From Physella acuta (lineage: Eukaryota > Mollusca > Gastropoda > Physidae), in NCBI RefSeq assembly GCF_028476545.1, contig NW_026731574.1:372001-436000 (forward strand): a stretch of 64,000 bases of DNA, written 5' to 3'. This document shows, one piece after another, positions 1-11,400 of this stretch. Under the pieces are notes generated by a model. The model was not told the DNA's origin, made no database searches, and worked only from the letters and a program-made list of their open reading frames with translations. The translations under genes were made by a program, and so were the position numbers. Position 1 is the first letter of the stretch; every line of letters begins with the position of its first letter.

Positions 1-3000
1 TAAAAAAAAAAATTAAACAAAATTAAAGTTAAGTAAATGGTAGATACAAAATCTTAACACAAGCTCACATTAAAGTGTACAATCTTATGTTTTAAGATGT
101 CATGTCATGGCTCAGTGTTACAAGATGTCATGTCATGGCTCAGTGTTACAAGATGTCATGTCATGGCTCAGTGTTACAAGATGTCATGTCGTGGGTGGGT
201 CAGTGTTCCAAAGATGTCATGTCATGGGTCAGTGTTACAAGATGTCATATCATAGGTCAGTGTTACAAGATGTCATGTCATGGGTCAGTGTTACAAGATG
301 TCACGTAATTGACAACTACTCAACACGTGTCTTGTAGAAATATTTAAAGTGTGCACACAAGTGACCAGTGTTGCCAGATGTCATTACTTTATGCAGTGTC
401 AAAGTTCGCTTCGTTTGACTACAAAGTTTTAATTGACTGCGAGATGTCAGCCGACAGTGACCAATGCGAGATCGAAGCCACCTCGGCCGAGAGATTACAA
501 AGCTTAACGGCAGCCTTTGCCTCCAACAACCAAGCGGATATCGAGAGACATTCATGCAAGTGGGTTCAATCTTTTAGTTTCTTTACTTTACCATCACTTT
601 CTATGATATTTTTATACTAATATTTTGTTCCTTGAATATGGTTTCATAAGTAGGTAACACGTGTAATTTTTAAAAGTTATATCTAGAACGTGTATTTAAG
701 CAATACGTTTTCGAAATAGGTTATTATCTGGAAGGGTGACAGGACAAATGATCTCAGACAAAATATCTCAGACAAAATATCTCAGACAAAATATCTCACG
801 GACAAATGATCTCAGGACAAATTATTTCAGGACAAATTATCTCAAGGACAAATGATCTCACGGACTAAAGATACCAGAACAAAATATATCAGGACTAATG
901 ATACCAGGGACAATGGATCTCAAACAAAATATCTCCGATAAAATATCTCACAGCAAAATTTGGATAGTGCATTGGATGATTTTAGTTGATCTGAACAACT
1001 TTTTTATTGACTGTCATATGGTTTTGTTTAATATGTTTAGTATTGTTTATAGGCCTACATAATAATTGTAAGAAATGCTTGCTGTATAAATTTGTAATAT
1101 TGTACTAAACATTTTAAAATTAAGACTGCTAATATAGTATGTGAAGATTAAAGAGTTTTTTTCAATAGAAAGCGTTGGTGGTCTTGACAAACATGAGACA
1201 ATTCAACCACGTCAGGTGGACGAAATTAGCTCAAAAGGAATGAAATAACAATAAAGACACACCTTCGTATCACGGTGGGCGCCCTCTTCGATGGCAGAGA
1301 CATGTCTTATGGGAAAGACATCCGCCCTCCATGGACAAAATAAATAGCATCTAAATTCCATTGTTATGTGTCGGTCACACCTTAGTGATCATGTGACAAA
1401 TGCTTATTTAAACGACAGCGGTCATCGCGTAACTAAGTTTGTCGCAGTGTGTATGCAAGCACAGCAGTATTAGTGGTGATTACTCAGCTGTGGCCTCATA
1501 CGTTACCTAGCAGAGAAGTTTTAGGGCATAAGTTTCTTGTGAATTTCTGGTTATAAAAGCCATAAGTGGAGCAGCAGGCAAAGAGATTTGGAAATGTGAA
1601 GTTAGAACATGTAAAGTAAGAGTTCATACAATACATGATCACACAGGATTGGAGAGGTGTGATCATAACGATGTACCTGCCAGCAAAGAAACGTAAACGT
1701 TTGTGTTGATGATGCAATAAAAACAATAGTTTTACGTTACGAACCTGAAGACCAATTCACATTATTGAAAAATATTTCGCGTGTTTTAAACATTAATGTT
1801 ATTGTATTTGTTCTATACATTATCATTTTTTATACCATTCATGCTAAAGGAGTAAGTTTGTTTCAATTTTTTATTTTTCAAAATCGAATATTATTACAAA
1901 GGTTAGTTTAATAAATCTTTTGATGCTTTGTTAAGTTCAACAAATTCATTTAATTCAAAATTATGATACGTTAAAAAGTAAACAAAACCATATTAACAGC
2001 CTATAAAAAAAGTTCAAATGAACTATAATCAAGGTACATACTGTTACAATTTTGCTGTGAGGTGTTTTGTCTGGGATATTTTGTCTGAGATCGATCGTCC
2101 ATCATATCATTTGTCCTGATATATTTTGTCCTGATATATATTTTGTCCATGAGATCATTTGTCCTTACGATCTTTTGTCCTGAGAACATTTCTCATAAAT
2201 TGGCGCGGTTATCTCTATATGTGTTGATTTACTTAGCATACTTTGCAACTTATTTTGGAAATAACAAGTACGTAATTAATTGCAAGTAATGTTGACTTAT
2301 TTTAGACAATATTCTTAGAGAAACAAAAATTCATTAAGTTACCCAGACTGTCAATAGACTACATGTGTGTATCCAAGCCCAGTACACCAAACGGAACCAA
2401 ACCTCTAACATGTTCCCTGCTTCTGTTCCCCAGACTGTCAATAGACTACATAAAGTGTAGTCTGGCCCAGAACACCAAATGTAACCAAACCTCTAACATG
2501 TTCCCTGTTTCTGTTCCCCAGACTGTAACTAGACTACATGAAGTGTATCCAAGCCCAGTACACCAAATGAAACCAAACCTCTAACATGCTCCCTGTTTCT
2601 GTTCCCCAGACTATCACTAGACTACATGAAGTGTATCCAAGCCCAGTACACGAAATGTAATAAGGATTTTGAGGACTTTTTTACTTATCAGTTTGCTCGC
2701 CTTGGCCCGTAAGTTACATCAATTACCTGTGGCTGTTTTTTTTTCGCTAAATATCGTAATTTACGATATGTTATTGAGGGAGATTTCAAACGTTTTCCTG
2801 AAAAACAAATATGGTTGCCAGGTGTCCAGTTTCGAACTGGACAGTCCAGTATTTGAGCAGACTGTCCAGGATAAAATAAATATAAATACTGGACAAGTAT
2901 ATGAATAAAACTCTGTTACCCCCTTCTTCAGCTTTGCGGCATACCTGAGAAGGGAAGGATGTAAAGGTGTCCAGTATTTTTGGAAAAGGTATCTGGCAAC

Positions 3001-3766
3001 CCTAAAAACAAATTTTCTCTACTTGACAAATTATCTCATGTTTTTATCTTGACTTATCTCAGCGTCCAATTTTTGTATCTTGACTTACCTCAGCGTCCAA
3101 TGTTTGTATCTTGACTTACCCCAGCGTCCAAACTTTGTATCTTGACTTACCCCAGCGTCCAATGTTTGTATCTTGACTTACACAAACGTCCAATGTTTGT
3201 ATCTTGACTTACACAATCGTCCAAACTTTGTATCTTGACTTACCTCAGCGTCCAATGTTTGTATCTTGACTTACCCCAGCGTCCAATGTTTGTATCTTGA
3301 CTTACACAATCGTCCAATGTTTGTATCTTGACTTACACAAACGTCCAATGTTTGTATCTTGACTTACACAATCGTCCAAACTTTGTATCTTGACTTAGCC
3401 AAGCGTCCAATGTTCGTATCTTGACTTACCCATGCGTACAATTTTTATATCTTGACTTGTTTCAGCGTCCAATGTTTGTATCTTAACTTACCTCAGCGTC
3501 CAATGTTTGTATCTTGACTTACCCCAGCGTCCAATGTTTGTATCTTGACTTACCCCGATTCGAATGGTTTATTTCTCAGAGACTGTCTATTGGAGCACCA
3601 GTTTTATAACAAGTTGATTCTCACGGACAAGTGCACGTCACATTCACGCACAACCAACGGGGCGTCGTTAGTCGGAACAGGGGCGTGGTCTATCAGGACA
3701 AGGGCGTGGCTGATGTTTGCTGTAGCCTTTGTTAATAGTGTAGGGCGTGTCCATATGCTCAGATAA
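1..3766 (+). CDS. Gene A, 3' part: Ig/Cys-module protein (5' end outside window)
   Basis: Only the last three exons (types 6, 7 and 8) are present; the window opens inside intron 5. They join in frame (phase 1 in, 2, 2, stop) and encode the second cysteine module plus the C-terminal tail. The key pattern Cys-x5-Tyr-x2-Cys-Ile spans the exon 6/7 junction. The tail ends VGRVHMLR and stop, lacking the hydrophobic end seen in gene D. The protein matches gene B over this stretch almost residue for residue, so an upstream Ig part is expected to the left of the window. Function is unknown; by analogy to its neighbours it should be a secreted or surface Ig-containing protein. Identification as a real gene rests on conserved splice sites and frames across four paralogs. 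Confidence 0.8.
97..305 (+). repeat. 28-bp minisatellite before exon 6, gene A
   Basis: About seven copies of a 28-bp monomer (AAGATGTCATGTCATGGCTC followed by AGTGTTAC). The monomer matches the region immediately upstream of the real exon 6 acceptor (CAGTGTTGCCAGATGTCATT), so it appears copied from the branch-point/acceptor area. Confidence 0.9.
397..559 (+). CDS. Gene A exon 6 (Cys module 2, first half)
   Basis: Acceptor TTTATGCAG and donor GTGGGT; enters in phase 1 and leaves in phase 2. It encodes Cys residues in LIDCEM, SDQCEI and RHSC, with a helix-like Glu/Ala/Leu-rich middle. Identical in length to the same exon in B, C and D. Confidence 0.8.
741..2191. mobile_element. TIR element with GGACAAATGATCTCA subrepeats, intron 6 of gene A
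   Basis: Left end carries about a dozen degenerate 15-16-bp units (GGACAAATGATCTCA, GACAAAATATCTCA); the right end near 2057-2180 carries the reverse complement of the same units, making long subrepeat-bearing terminal inverted repeats. The interior holds a FLYWCH-like zinc-finger fragment. Copies occur at the same place in B and, internally deleted, in D; gene C lacks it. Non-autonomous DNA transposon; superfamily unknown, MULE-like is a guess from the FLYWCH fragment. Confidence 0.65.
1590..1698 (+). pseudogene. FLYWCH-like zinc-finger fragment inside the intron 6 transposon (gene A)
   Basis: The + strand reads KEIWKCEVRTCKVRVHTIHD, then HTGLERCDHNDVPAS, matching the second half of the FLYWCH finger (Trp-x-Cys, x4, Cys, then a His-Asn region). 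The upstream half is out of frame and no start exists, so it is a relic. FLYWCH fingers are known passengers of MULE-type transposons. Confidence 0.4.
2347..2609 (+). repeat. Tandem truncated exon-7 copies with acceptors, gene A
   Basis: Three 87-88-bp units precede the real exon 7. Each has the polypyrimidine tract and CCCCAG acceptor followed by the first 48 nt of exon 7, then returns to intron sequence. The period of 88 is not a multiple of three, so use of an upstream copy would shift frame and stop. Confidence 0.9.
2610..2708 (+). CDS. Gene A exon 7 (Cys module 2, second half)
   Basis: Acceptor TTCCCCAG, donor GTAAGT, phase 2 to 2. Encodes LSLDYMKCIQAQYTKC and a Phe/Asp-rich helix. This is the only full copy; truncated copies of its first 48 nt with the same acceptor lie in tandem just upstream. 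Confidence 0.8.
2811..3003. mobile_element. 193-bp MITE (GGTTGCCAG termini), intron 7 of gene A
   Basis: Ends ATGGTTGCCAG and CTGGCAACCCT are inverted repeats, flanked by the direct repeat AAAAACAAAT on both sides. The same site in genes C and D lacks the element and has a single target copy. The inside carries inverted GTCCAGT/ACTGGAC motifs. Target length of 8-10 bp suggests hAT, uncertain. Confidence 0.7.
3046..3560 (+). repeat. 31-bp minisatellite before exon 8, gene A
   Basis: About 16 copies of a 31-bp unit (CGTCCAATGTTTGTATCTTG then ACTTACCCCAG). Most monomers end in a pyrimidine-CAG acceptor-like sequence. The 5' part of the unit matches the stretch just before the real exon 8 acceptor in genes B, C and D. 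Confidence 0.9.
3580..3766 (+). CDS. Gene A exon 8 (C-terminal tail, stop)
   Basis: Acceptor TTTATTTCTCAG, phase 2, then 61 codons and TAA. It carries DCLLEHQFYNKLILTDKC and a moderately hydrophobic stretch AWLMFAVAFVNSVG near the end. Confidence 0.75.
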
Positions 3767-3862
3767 AATCTGACTTGTTTAGTTCTTGGCTATCTTCTGT
3801 AGCTGGGTGCAACAAAATAAGTTTAGAAAATGTTTTTATTTTTAAGTATTATCTAGGAAAAC

Positions 3863-3868
3863 ATTAAA
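3863..3868 (+). promoter_or_regulatory. Candidate poly(A) signal ATTAAA, gene A
   Basis: ATTAAA about 97 nt after the stop, followed by a T-rich region. The hexamer and distance are kept in B, C and D. No AATAAA is closer to the stop. Confidence 0.4.
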
Positions 3869-4015
3869 AAGTTATTTCTGCATAGAAAAAAAACACGTTT
3901 TTCTTTGTTTCTTTGGAGATTCCGCGCTTATATTAAACAAAGATTGAATGAATAATTTTTTTTTTGCATAGACAAAACGTCAGCGGTACATTTTTGAGTC
4001 ACTTGTCACTATTTT

Positions 4016-4643
4016 ACAAGCTTTTATTTAACTCACTTCCTCGTCAGTCTGTCGTCAGTCTGTCTAGACCGAAACGCTGGAGTGAAAATTCGGAAACTTC
4101 TACTTGATCGATACGATTCACACTTGGCACGTGGGTTAAGACATGAAGACAATGCAATATGAAATTAAATTTGAATTAATTGGATGCCTAATTAATTTTT
4201 TATGAATTAATTAAAATTTGGACCGAATCAATAGGCATGTCTATCCAACCACACCACACGCGTCATCACCTTCAATAGCTGCTCCATCACCTTCAGTAGG
4301 CGCGCCATCACATTCAGTAGGCGCGCAATAGTTTTTAGTCATGTAACTCTATTGTTAATAAAACATGTAAAGTACTGAAAAAAAATTCATAAAAAAACGT
4401 TTTAATAACAAGCTTTTATGTAATAGTGCACTAAAAAGTAGAAAATAAATTATAGACTACTATTTAAATAACTAGAAAGAAAAGCGTGGGTGTCTTCCTT
4501 AACATTAGTAAAGGTATCCAATAGATACTAAAGTGACCCACGCTTTTCTTTATAGTTATTTAAATAGTAGTCTATAATTTATTTTCTACTTTTAGTGCAC
4601 TATTACATAAAAGCTTGTTATTAAAACGTTTTTTTATGAATTT
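4016..4643. mobile_element. Foldback MITE (ACAAGCTTTTATTTAAC family), upstream of gene B
   Basis: Starts ACAAGCTTTTATTTAAC and ends AAAACGTTTTTTTATGAA, set in a T run. Its right part is a long palindrome: arms of about 100 bp around a 44-nt loop. Gene E has the uninterrupted site (TCACTATTTTGACTATATAA), so this is an insertion 8 bp from the TATA box of gene B. About ten copies occur in the window. Confidence 0.8.
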
Positions 4644-4650
4644 TTTTGAC

Positions 4651-4658
4651 TATATAAA
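4651..4658 (+). promoter_or_regulatory. TATA box candidate, gene B
   Basis: TATATAAA lies 270 bp before the start codon; C and E have the same octamer 270 and 269 bp before theirs. In B and C a foldback element sits directly upstream of it; in E it does not. Confidence 0.45.
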
Positions 4659-4800
4659 CAAAACACTAACTTCAGACAATGCAATAGATACATTACACGC
4701 GATATAGTTTCAACAAATGTGCGCTAAATGTTTTTTTAAAATTCTGCACGTGTTTGCACCAAGACACTGCGTTCAATACAACATAAACAAGAGCCAACTC

Positions 4801-4896
4801 AAGTCTTAGAGCAGGGTACTGTTGTGGTCAGACATCTTAGAGCAGGGTACTGTTGTGGTCAGGCATCTTGTAGCAGGGTACTGTTGTGGTCACGGA
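4801..4896 (+). repeat. Triple repeat in the probable 5' UTR of gene B
   Basis: Three copies of a unit containing GAGCAGGGTACTGTTGTGGT just before the start codon. The same three-copy block precedes C and E. Gene D has seven copies of a relative, but about 700 bp farther upstream. Confidence 0.8.
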
Positions 4897-4920
4897 GATG
4901 GTTGAAGACAAGTGGATGAG

Positions 4921-4978
4921 ATGGTACTAGTCCGAGTTTTGTTGACATTTCTTGGTTGCTGGTCCGTAGCAGCACAGG
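4921..4978 (+). CDS. Gene B exon 1 (signal peptide)
   Basis: Starts at the ATG after GATGAG and ends at donor GTGAGT in phase 1. The frame continues upstream without an ATG, so this Met is the natural start. Hydrophobic core VLLTFLGCWSV, probable cleavage near AAQ. Confidence 0.8.
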
Positions 4979-7900
4979 GTGAGTGGTTCACTAGAGCATA
5001 TTGTACTGACTGTAAAGATGACATAGTGTTATGTCAGGAACTTAATTTAGATTCAACTGAGTTTGCAAATCTCATATCAGATATACACAGCATTGTCTTC
5101 TATAGTGGACAAGCCGTCAGTACCCGTTACACGTGAATTATAGGCCTATATATTTTATTGTTCTACTTGTTTAAAAAAATTATAAAAAAGGTATTGGTCA
5201 AAACTTATATCGCTATGTACTTTACTATACGTTGAACGATATTAGCGACAAAGCAGATAAATAACTAAATAGCTAAAAACTTCCGACACATAAAATAACA
5301 TAGACTACCAATACCTATTAGAGAAATATCATTTGTCAACACAACACCATATTAAATGCACACACTGATTAAGTGGCTTAAAATTTAAAGACAAATGATT
5401 TTTTTTAAAAACCTGGCTGTTCAATGGTAGTTATGTTGTTTTTGTCAGAGGCGTAGCTAGGGGAGGGAGCGTGGGGCGGCCGCCCCGCTCGCCGACAACA
5501 AAGGGCGCAAAATCGGCTAGAAAAAGAAAATAACAAGCTTATTCCGAGCTGCATTACACTCAAATGTAAGAAAATAGAAACTACTTGGTTCTACGGACGG
5601 CTTTCTACAAACTACTTGTGTGATACGGAAAAAAAACCAATTAACGGTGACTGATGTGTGTGTGTGGTGGTGGGGGGGGGGTCCTTTTTCACTAAACGTG
5701 ATTTAAGATGTAAATATGGGGGGGGGGGGGGGCAAAAATAATGATAGTTCACCCGGGGCGCCGAAATGGGTTGCTACGCCTCTGATTTTTGTCTTTGAAA
5801 AAACGCCAATTTCGACTGAGCATGGGTCTGACTACACTATCCCTTTATATACTAATTTGACAGTAAACGGTGAACTCTACTTAACCTGCCCGATGTCCTG
5901 CCAAGCCCCGTTACGCAACTTTAACATTCACATCTAAAAGAAATTGAAAAAAAAAATTAATCATTGACATGGTGTGTCTCCAACCCGTACCACCCGCATG
6001 GTAACTATTACACTATCAACTCAGTTATTTAGGCACTACAGCGTAGGAGCATAATAAGTGCGGTACTTTACTTAGATTTAGAGTCAGCGTCGATTACTTC
6101 AATTGGAATCTTATTAAAAAATTAGCCAATTCCATAGCTAAACAAAGATTTATATAAAATAATTAATGTCTGAAATAGTTTAGTATAGAAACTCATTATT
6201 GGAATAGATTCTAGATCAAGATAGACGTAGAGTCTAGACCTAGAATCTACGGCTGGTTTAACTCTCGTTTTTTTTCTGTAGCTCTAGAATGCTCTAGATC
6301 TAGATCTTAATCTAGAATGTAAATAGATAATGTAAATTTTATAACTTTAGGCCGGGAAATTGTATACATTTCATAGCGTAGATCTAAATCAAATTGAATC
6401 AAATATTTCATTTCTTTATATTCTAAAATTGGAAGATGACGCCATTAATTTTGTGTTCTTTCCTTCGTTTAAACATGTGGCTCGTGACATCATTGTTTAT
6501 TGCGTTCTTGTCACGACAATAAACACTTTAGTTAGAAATCTGTTTTTACATTCGAATACACTTTTATTTTTGTTTTCCTGTTTTAAATAAAATTTAGTTT
6601 AAACATGTATAACATCCACCACATTATTTTTAACAAAAGACCGTATCTTTAAGTTCTCCATATATCGCTGAACATAGTGATAACATTGTCAAAAATTATT
6701 GCGGACAGAGTGAAAGAAGTGTGCGCATGGACTTTTATATATTAGGATCGCAAGCTACCTATCGGGTTTTAAAGCAAATGTTTTAATCATATGTGGAGTC
6801 AACTTACTAAAAAAGGAAACAAAGCAAGTATAAAATATTTTTAAAAAATAAGCTTTCAATTACATTGAAAATTTAAAAAAAAATAAAAATTAATTTATTT
6901 TACTTAATAAAACCATTTATGGCTCTTGAAGTGTATTTTTTTTCTTATCACATTTTTAGTGTTTACAGCCTATTATTATAAAGGTTTTTTATTTGTTTTT
7001 TAATGGTGTCTATAGTAAATGAGTGAAGGCGGATGAATGGGGGTAAATGTTGTTTATTCTTTGTACCCTGTCCCTATCGTCCTTGTTCAGTTCTGTTGTG
7101 TTGAGTTTAGTCAGTCACGTCATATTCCGGCTTGTATCTGTTTATGTACGTGTATATAAGGTGTGTGAGAACGTGGGTGATTGTATCAGTTTAGTCCAGT
7201 TCTTCTACAAGGTTTGTGTACGTTAGTTCTGGGTACTTTTAGACTGCAGATGTATCTTTGTTTGTGTACTAGTTTATATAATATATCTAAAACAACCTGT
7301 GTTATTTAGATAGTGTATTTAGTATTTAACTCTTTAAGTGTTAACGAGCCTTTGTTTTAATCAGTCTTGTTATCTAACCCGTTTGTGGATTTTCATCGTA
7401 TATGTTGCGCTACGCACTGGATCACTTATTTAAGCGTGTCCGTGTGTTTATAACATTACCATTCAATCAAAGGTACTCTACTCCTTCCGTATTAAATATT
7501 AATTCATTTGGCCAGTTGTTGTTGTTTCACATGAAAGTATAATGCCCTAAAAAATTTAAATCGTGATGCTGAGCATTCTTTTAAAGTCAGTGAAACGAAT
7601 CCTTTTGGTATTTATCGTGTCATATTTGGGTACCCTCGATTCAGTGGTACCAATATATCTATTAAAACACCTAAACTTAGGCCATTATTATTCAGGATAA
7701 TACAACCATAATAAAAGATTTGTTTACAGTTTCCTTATCTTACCTGACAGATCCGAGCAGAGAAATAGTCCATCCAAGTGTAGTTAATGCTGGTGGGGAC
7801 TACACCGTGTCGTGTAACTCTGATCTGGCTGGAGTGCCAGGCAAGGGACAGAACCTAGGCTTGATAGCTATGTGTATCGGATGGACGAATGGAATAGGCG

Positions 7901-8427
7901 AAATGGAATGTTTTGCAAGATACAGGGCCATCGACAGATCAATTTATATTGTAAGTTTCGGTTAAATGCATAGACAAACTAACGATTTATTGGGGGGGGG
8001 GGGGGGGATTTGGCTGTAGGAACAAGGGGAGTTGTTTGAGCCTGTTGGAATGCCTCCATCATAATCCATCCACTCCCAATTTTCAATAACGAGAACGAGG
8101 CTGGGATTTGGAGCCGGCTAGATCACAGGATGCCCACAAGTCAATGTTAGTAGCTATAGCAAGAGAGGTCTGCAATGTTGAGATAATTAAACAAGATATA
8201 ACGGTCGTTTCCCCCGTAAAAATTTGTTGACGTGTATCATGAGACTTTGCACCCAGCCAGACGATTAGAAATAAATGAAAGTGTACACTTTTTACTTTTC
8301 GTATATACGAAGTATAGAGAAAGTCTTGTAATCGTGCAAAAAAAAACGCGATTTGTACAAATCTCGACGTTTTACACCTCACTGATACGGAAAATCATAA
8401 TTTTGCAATCTTGTCCGTATGTCTGTC

Positions 8428-8486
<59 letters not shown>

Positions 8487-11400
8487 AAACTCGATAACTT
8501 GAGTACCGTTACAGCTAGGTTGATGAAATTTCATATATAAGTATTTTATCAAAATTGTAGATCCGTATCAACTTTTGAGCAATTTCCGATAACCGCAAGT
8601 TGTACTTTTTCTACTTTGAATTTTTCAAAAGCCTATAACTTGAGTACTATTTCAGATAGATCAATGAAATTTCACTTGTAAGTAAAAGATCTAATTCTCT
8701 ACCTTCTTTCAAATTTTGAGTAATTTCCGTTGACCGGAAGTACTAATTTACGCTATTTCCGATTTCTCAAAAAACGCAAATAAATTTATAAAGTACTAAT
8801 AATATTCCGCAGTATTATGCATATTTTATTTTGGCATTCGCTTGGTGCGCAATTCTTTTTTCTACGAGATTCTATTCTATTTTTAAAAGTTTAAGTAATT
8901 AAAAATCATGTCTCTATTCCGAGTTGCCATCCCACGTAGATTTATATAAGAATATTCGAGAAAGTTTTGTGGAGATCACTCCCGGTTTATTTGATGCCTT
9001 CATTTCTCATGTAGCGAAAAGAATCCAACACAGCTCCTTCTTCTGTGAGGCTCTGGAATTCTAAAGTAAAAGGTCCGGAAAAATATGATCACCGTGGTGT
9101 ACCTGATAGAGATTCAGTCAATATCACAATGACGGCGACAAAGGTCAAACGACAAGAGTCTGGTATCTTTTGTTGTAACGCTTCTTACCAAGATTTGAAT
9201 GACGATACTCGATTTATATCTAGATGCCAGACGATAACTGGTAAGTTATGTTTCCAGTTTGTCACAAGGTAGAATAAAAATACCAGTCTCATTTATCTAC
9301 TTCAAAATTCTTTTAGTAAGGGCTAGGCTAAAGAAATTTTGTGAAAGTATTTGCCAAATTTGACGATATCTTTTTTAGGGGCCAGGACAATCTATCCAAA
9401 ATTTGATGTCTTGGGGATAGGGTCAGTGCATTTGACGGTGTATCTGCTAGTACATGTTCATGGGTACATTGACCCAGGGGGCACATATTCATGGGTACAT
9501 TAATCTCTTCCCGAATATTAAGCTCCAATTTTAAGCTCAATGGCAATGACGCACTCGTTCAGCATTAAATTCATCCAAGTGGAATTTTTGATTTTCAAAC
9601 TGTCAAAAGCTTTTTCGAAGTCTACAATCGCCAGGTTATGGGGAGATGGCCATTCTAAGGAATGTTTTGTGATGTGGCCTGTGCTGGATCTGTCTTATCT
9701 AAAACCAGCAGATCTCGACGACGTTGTCGTAAAAATAATCGCTCAGTCTCTACAGGAAAATTCTTTTCTGAGGACTAAAAGATGAGAGAAGCTTTATCCA
9801 TCTCCAGTTGCTGTATTTTGACAGGTCTATTTTTGGTCGCTTTACAAGCTGGCCCGGTTTCCAGTAAGATTGGACAACATTCTCATTTTTACATGTCTGT
9901 TCTGGTAACGTTGAAGTCTACACATATGGCTAGTTCTGATAAACATTAAATACCGTCTGGACCAGCTGTTGAGCTTGTTTCCCTACACTTTATTGCTTTT
10001 ACTATTTGCCGTAGTAATTAAAGCACTCGACTTCAACTTACCCATGTAGTCTTAGACATGAAGGGCAAAGATGATAATGCTTCATCGTTATGAAAGTCAT
10101 TTACCGCTCATGAAATCTCTCCTTGACAGTCGATCAATGGTTTATCAAATTTGTTTTATTTCCTTACTTTCAAAAAATTTAAAAGCTGCATCATTACAAA
10201 GCTAGTATTATTTGTTTTATTATAATCTATCTTTTTCTTTTTTTGTTCGTTTGTTGGGTTAATGCGAATATTTTTTTTCACAGACAAAGAAAGGCGTTCG
10301 AAGATTTCACTGGGTTTTATATCAGATATCTTTAATCTAATTTGAACGAAATAATAAACGTAAAAAAAATCTTTTTACAAGCTTTTATTTAACTCACTTC
10401 CTCGTCAGTTTGTCGTCAGTCATCAGTCTGTCTAGATCGAAACGCTCGAGCGAAAATTCGGACACTTCGAACTGACAAATTTGGTTCACAGTTGGCACGA
10501 GTGACAAGACAATGCAATCTGAAATTAAATTTGACTTAATCGGATGACTAATTAAATTTTTATGAATTAATTAAAATTTTGACCAAATTTGTAGGCATGT
10601 CTATCCAACCACACCACACGCGTCATCACGTTCAATAGGCGCGCAAAGGTTTTTAGTCATGAAACTCTATTGTAAATATAAACATGTAAAGTACAAAAAA
10701 AAACTTCCTAAAAATCGTTTTAATAACAAGCTTTTATGTACTAATGCACTAAAAAGAAGAAAATAAATTATAGACTACTATTTAAATAACTGTAAAGAAA
10801 AGCGTGGGTCTCTTCCTAAACATTAGTAAAGGTATCCAATAGATACTAAAGTGACTCACACTTTTCTTTAAAGTTATTTAAATAGTAGTCTAAAATTGAT
10901 TTTCTACTTTTAGTGCATTAGTACACAAAAGCTTGTTATTAAAACGATTTTTAGGAAGTTTTTTTTAAAAATATGTTTTGGAATGCTCAGAAATAGTTTA
11001 AACAATTTATTAGTAAAATAAAATTTTAAGTTCTTCTTTAAACCCCCATTGCTTTTAAATGCTTAAAATTATAATTTTAAAAATAAATAAATTTGTCAAT
11101 TTCTCCCGCTAGTTTTGTCCCTGGATACATTGACTCTGGACCATCACTGCACCAAGACGTTGCCTGAGTACCGTAGAGGTCACATCCAGAAACTAAGTGA
11201 ACTAAACGTTGTCAGTTTCTGCAGGTAAACCCTGTCCACACATTCTGCAGGTAAAACCTGTCTACACATCCTGCATGTAAAAACCGTCCACACATCCTGC
11301 AGGTAAACCCTGTCCACACATCCTGCAGGTAAACCCTGTCCACACATCCTGCAGGTAAAAACCGTCCACACATCCTGCCAGTACAACCTGTCCATACATT

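Noticed and set aside
316-555. Minus-strand 79-aa frame, repeated in B, C and D
   Set aside because: Antisense shadow of exon 6; conservation is explained by the exon on the + strand.
4912-4920. Start of gene B at GTG, three codons earlier
   Set aside because: An ATG with good context follows at 4921 and begins the signal peptide directly.
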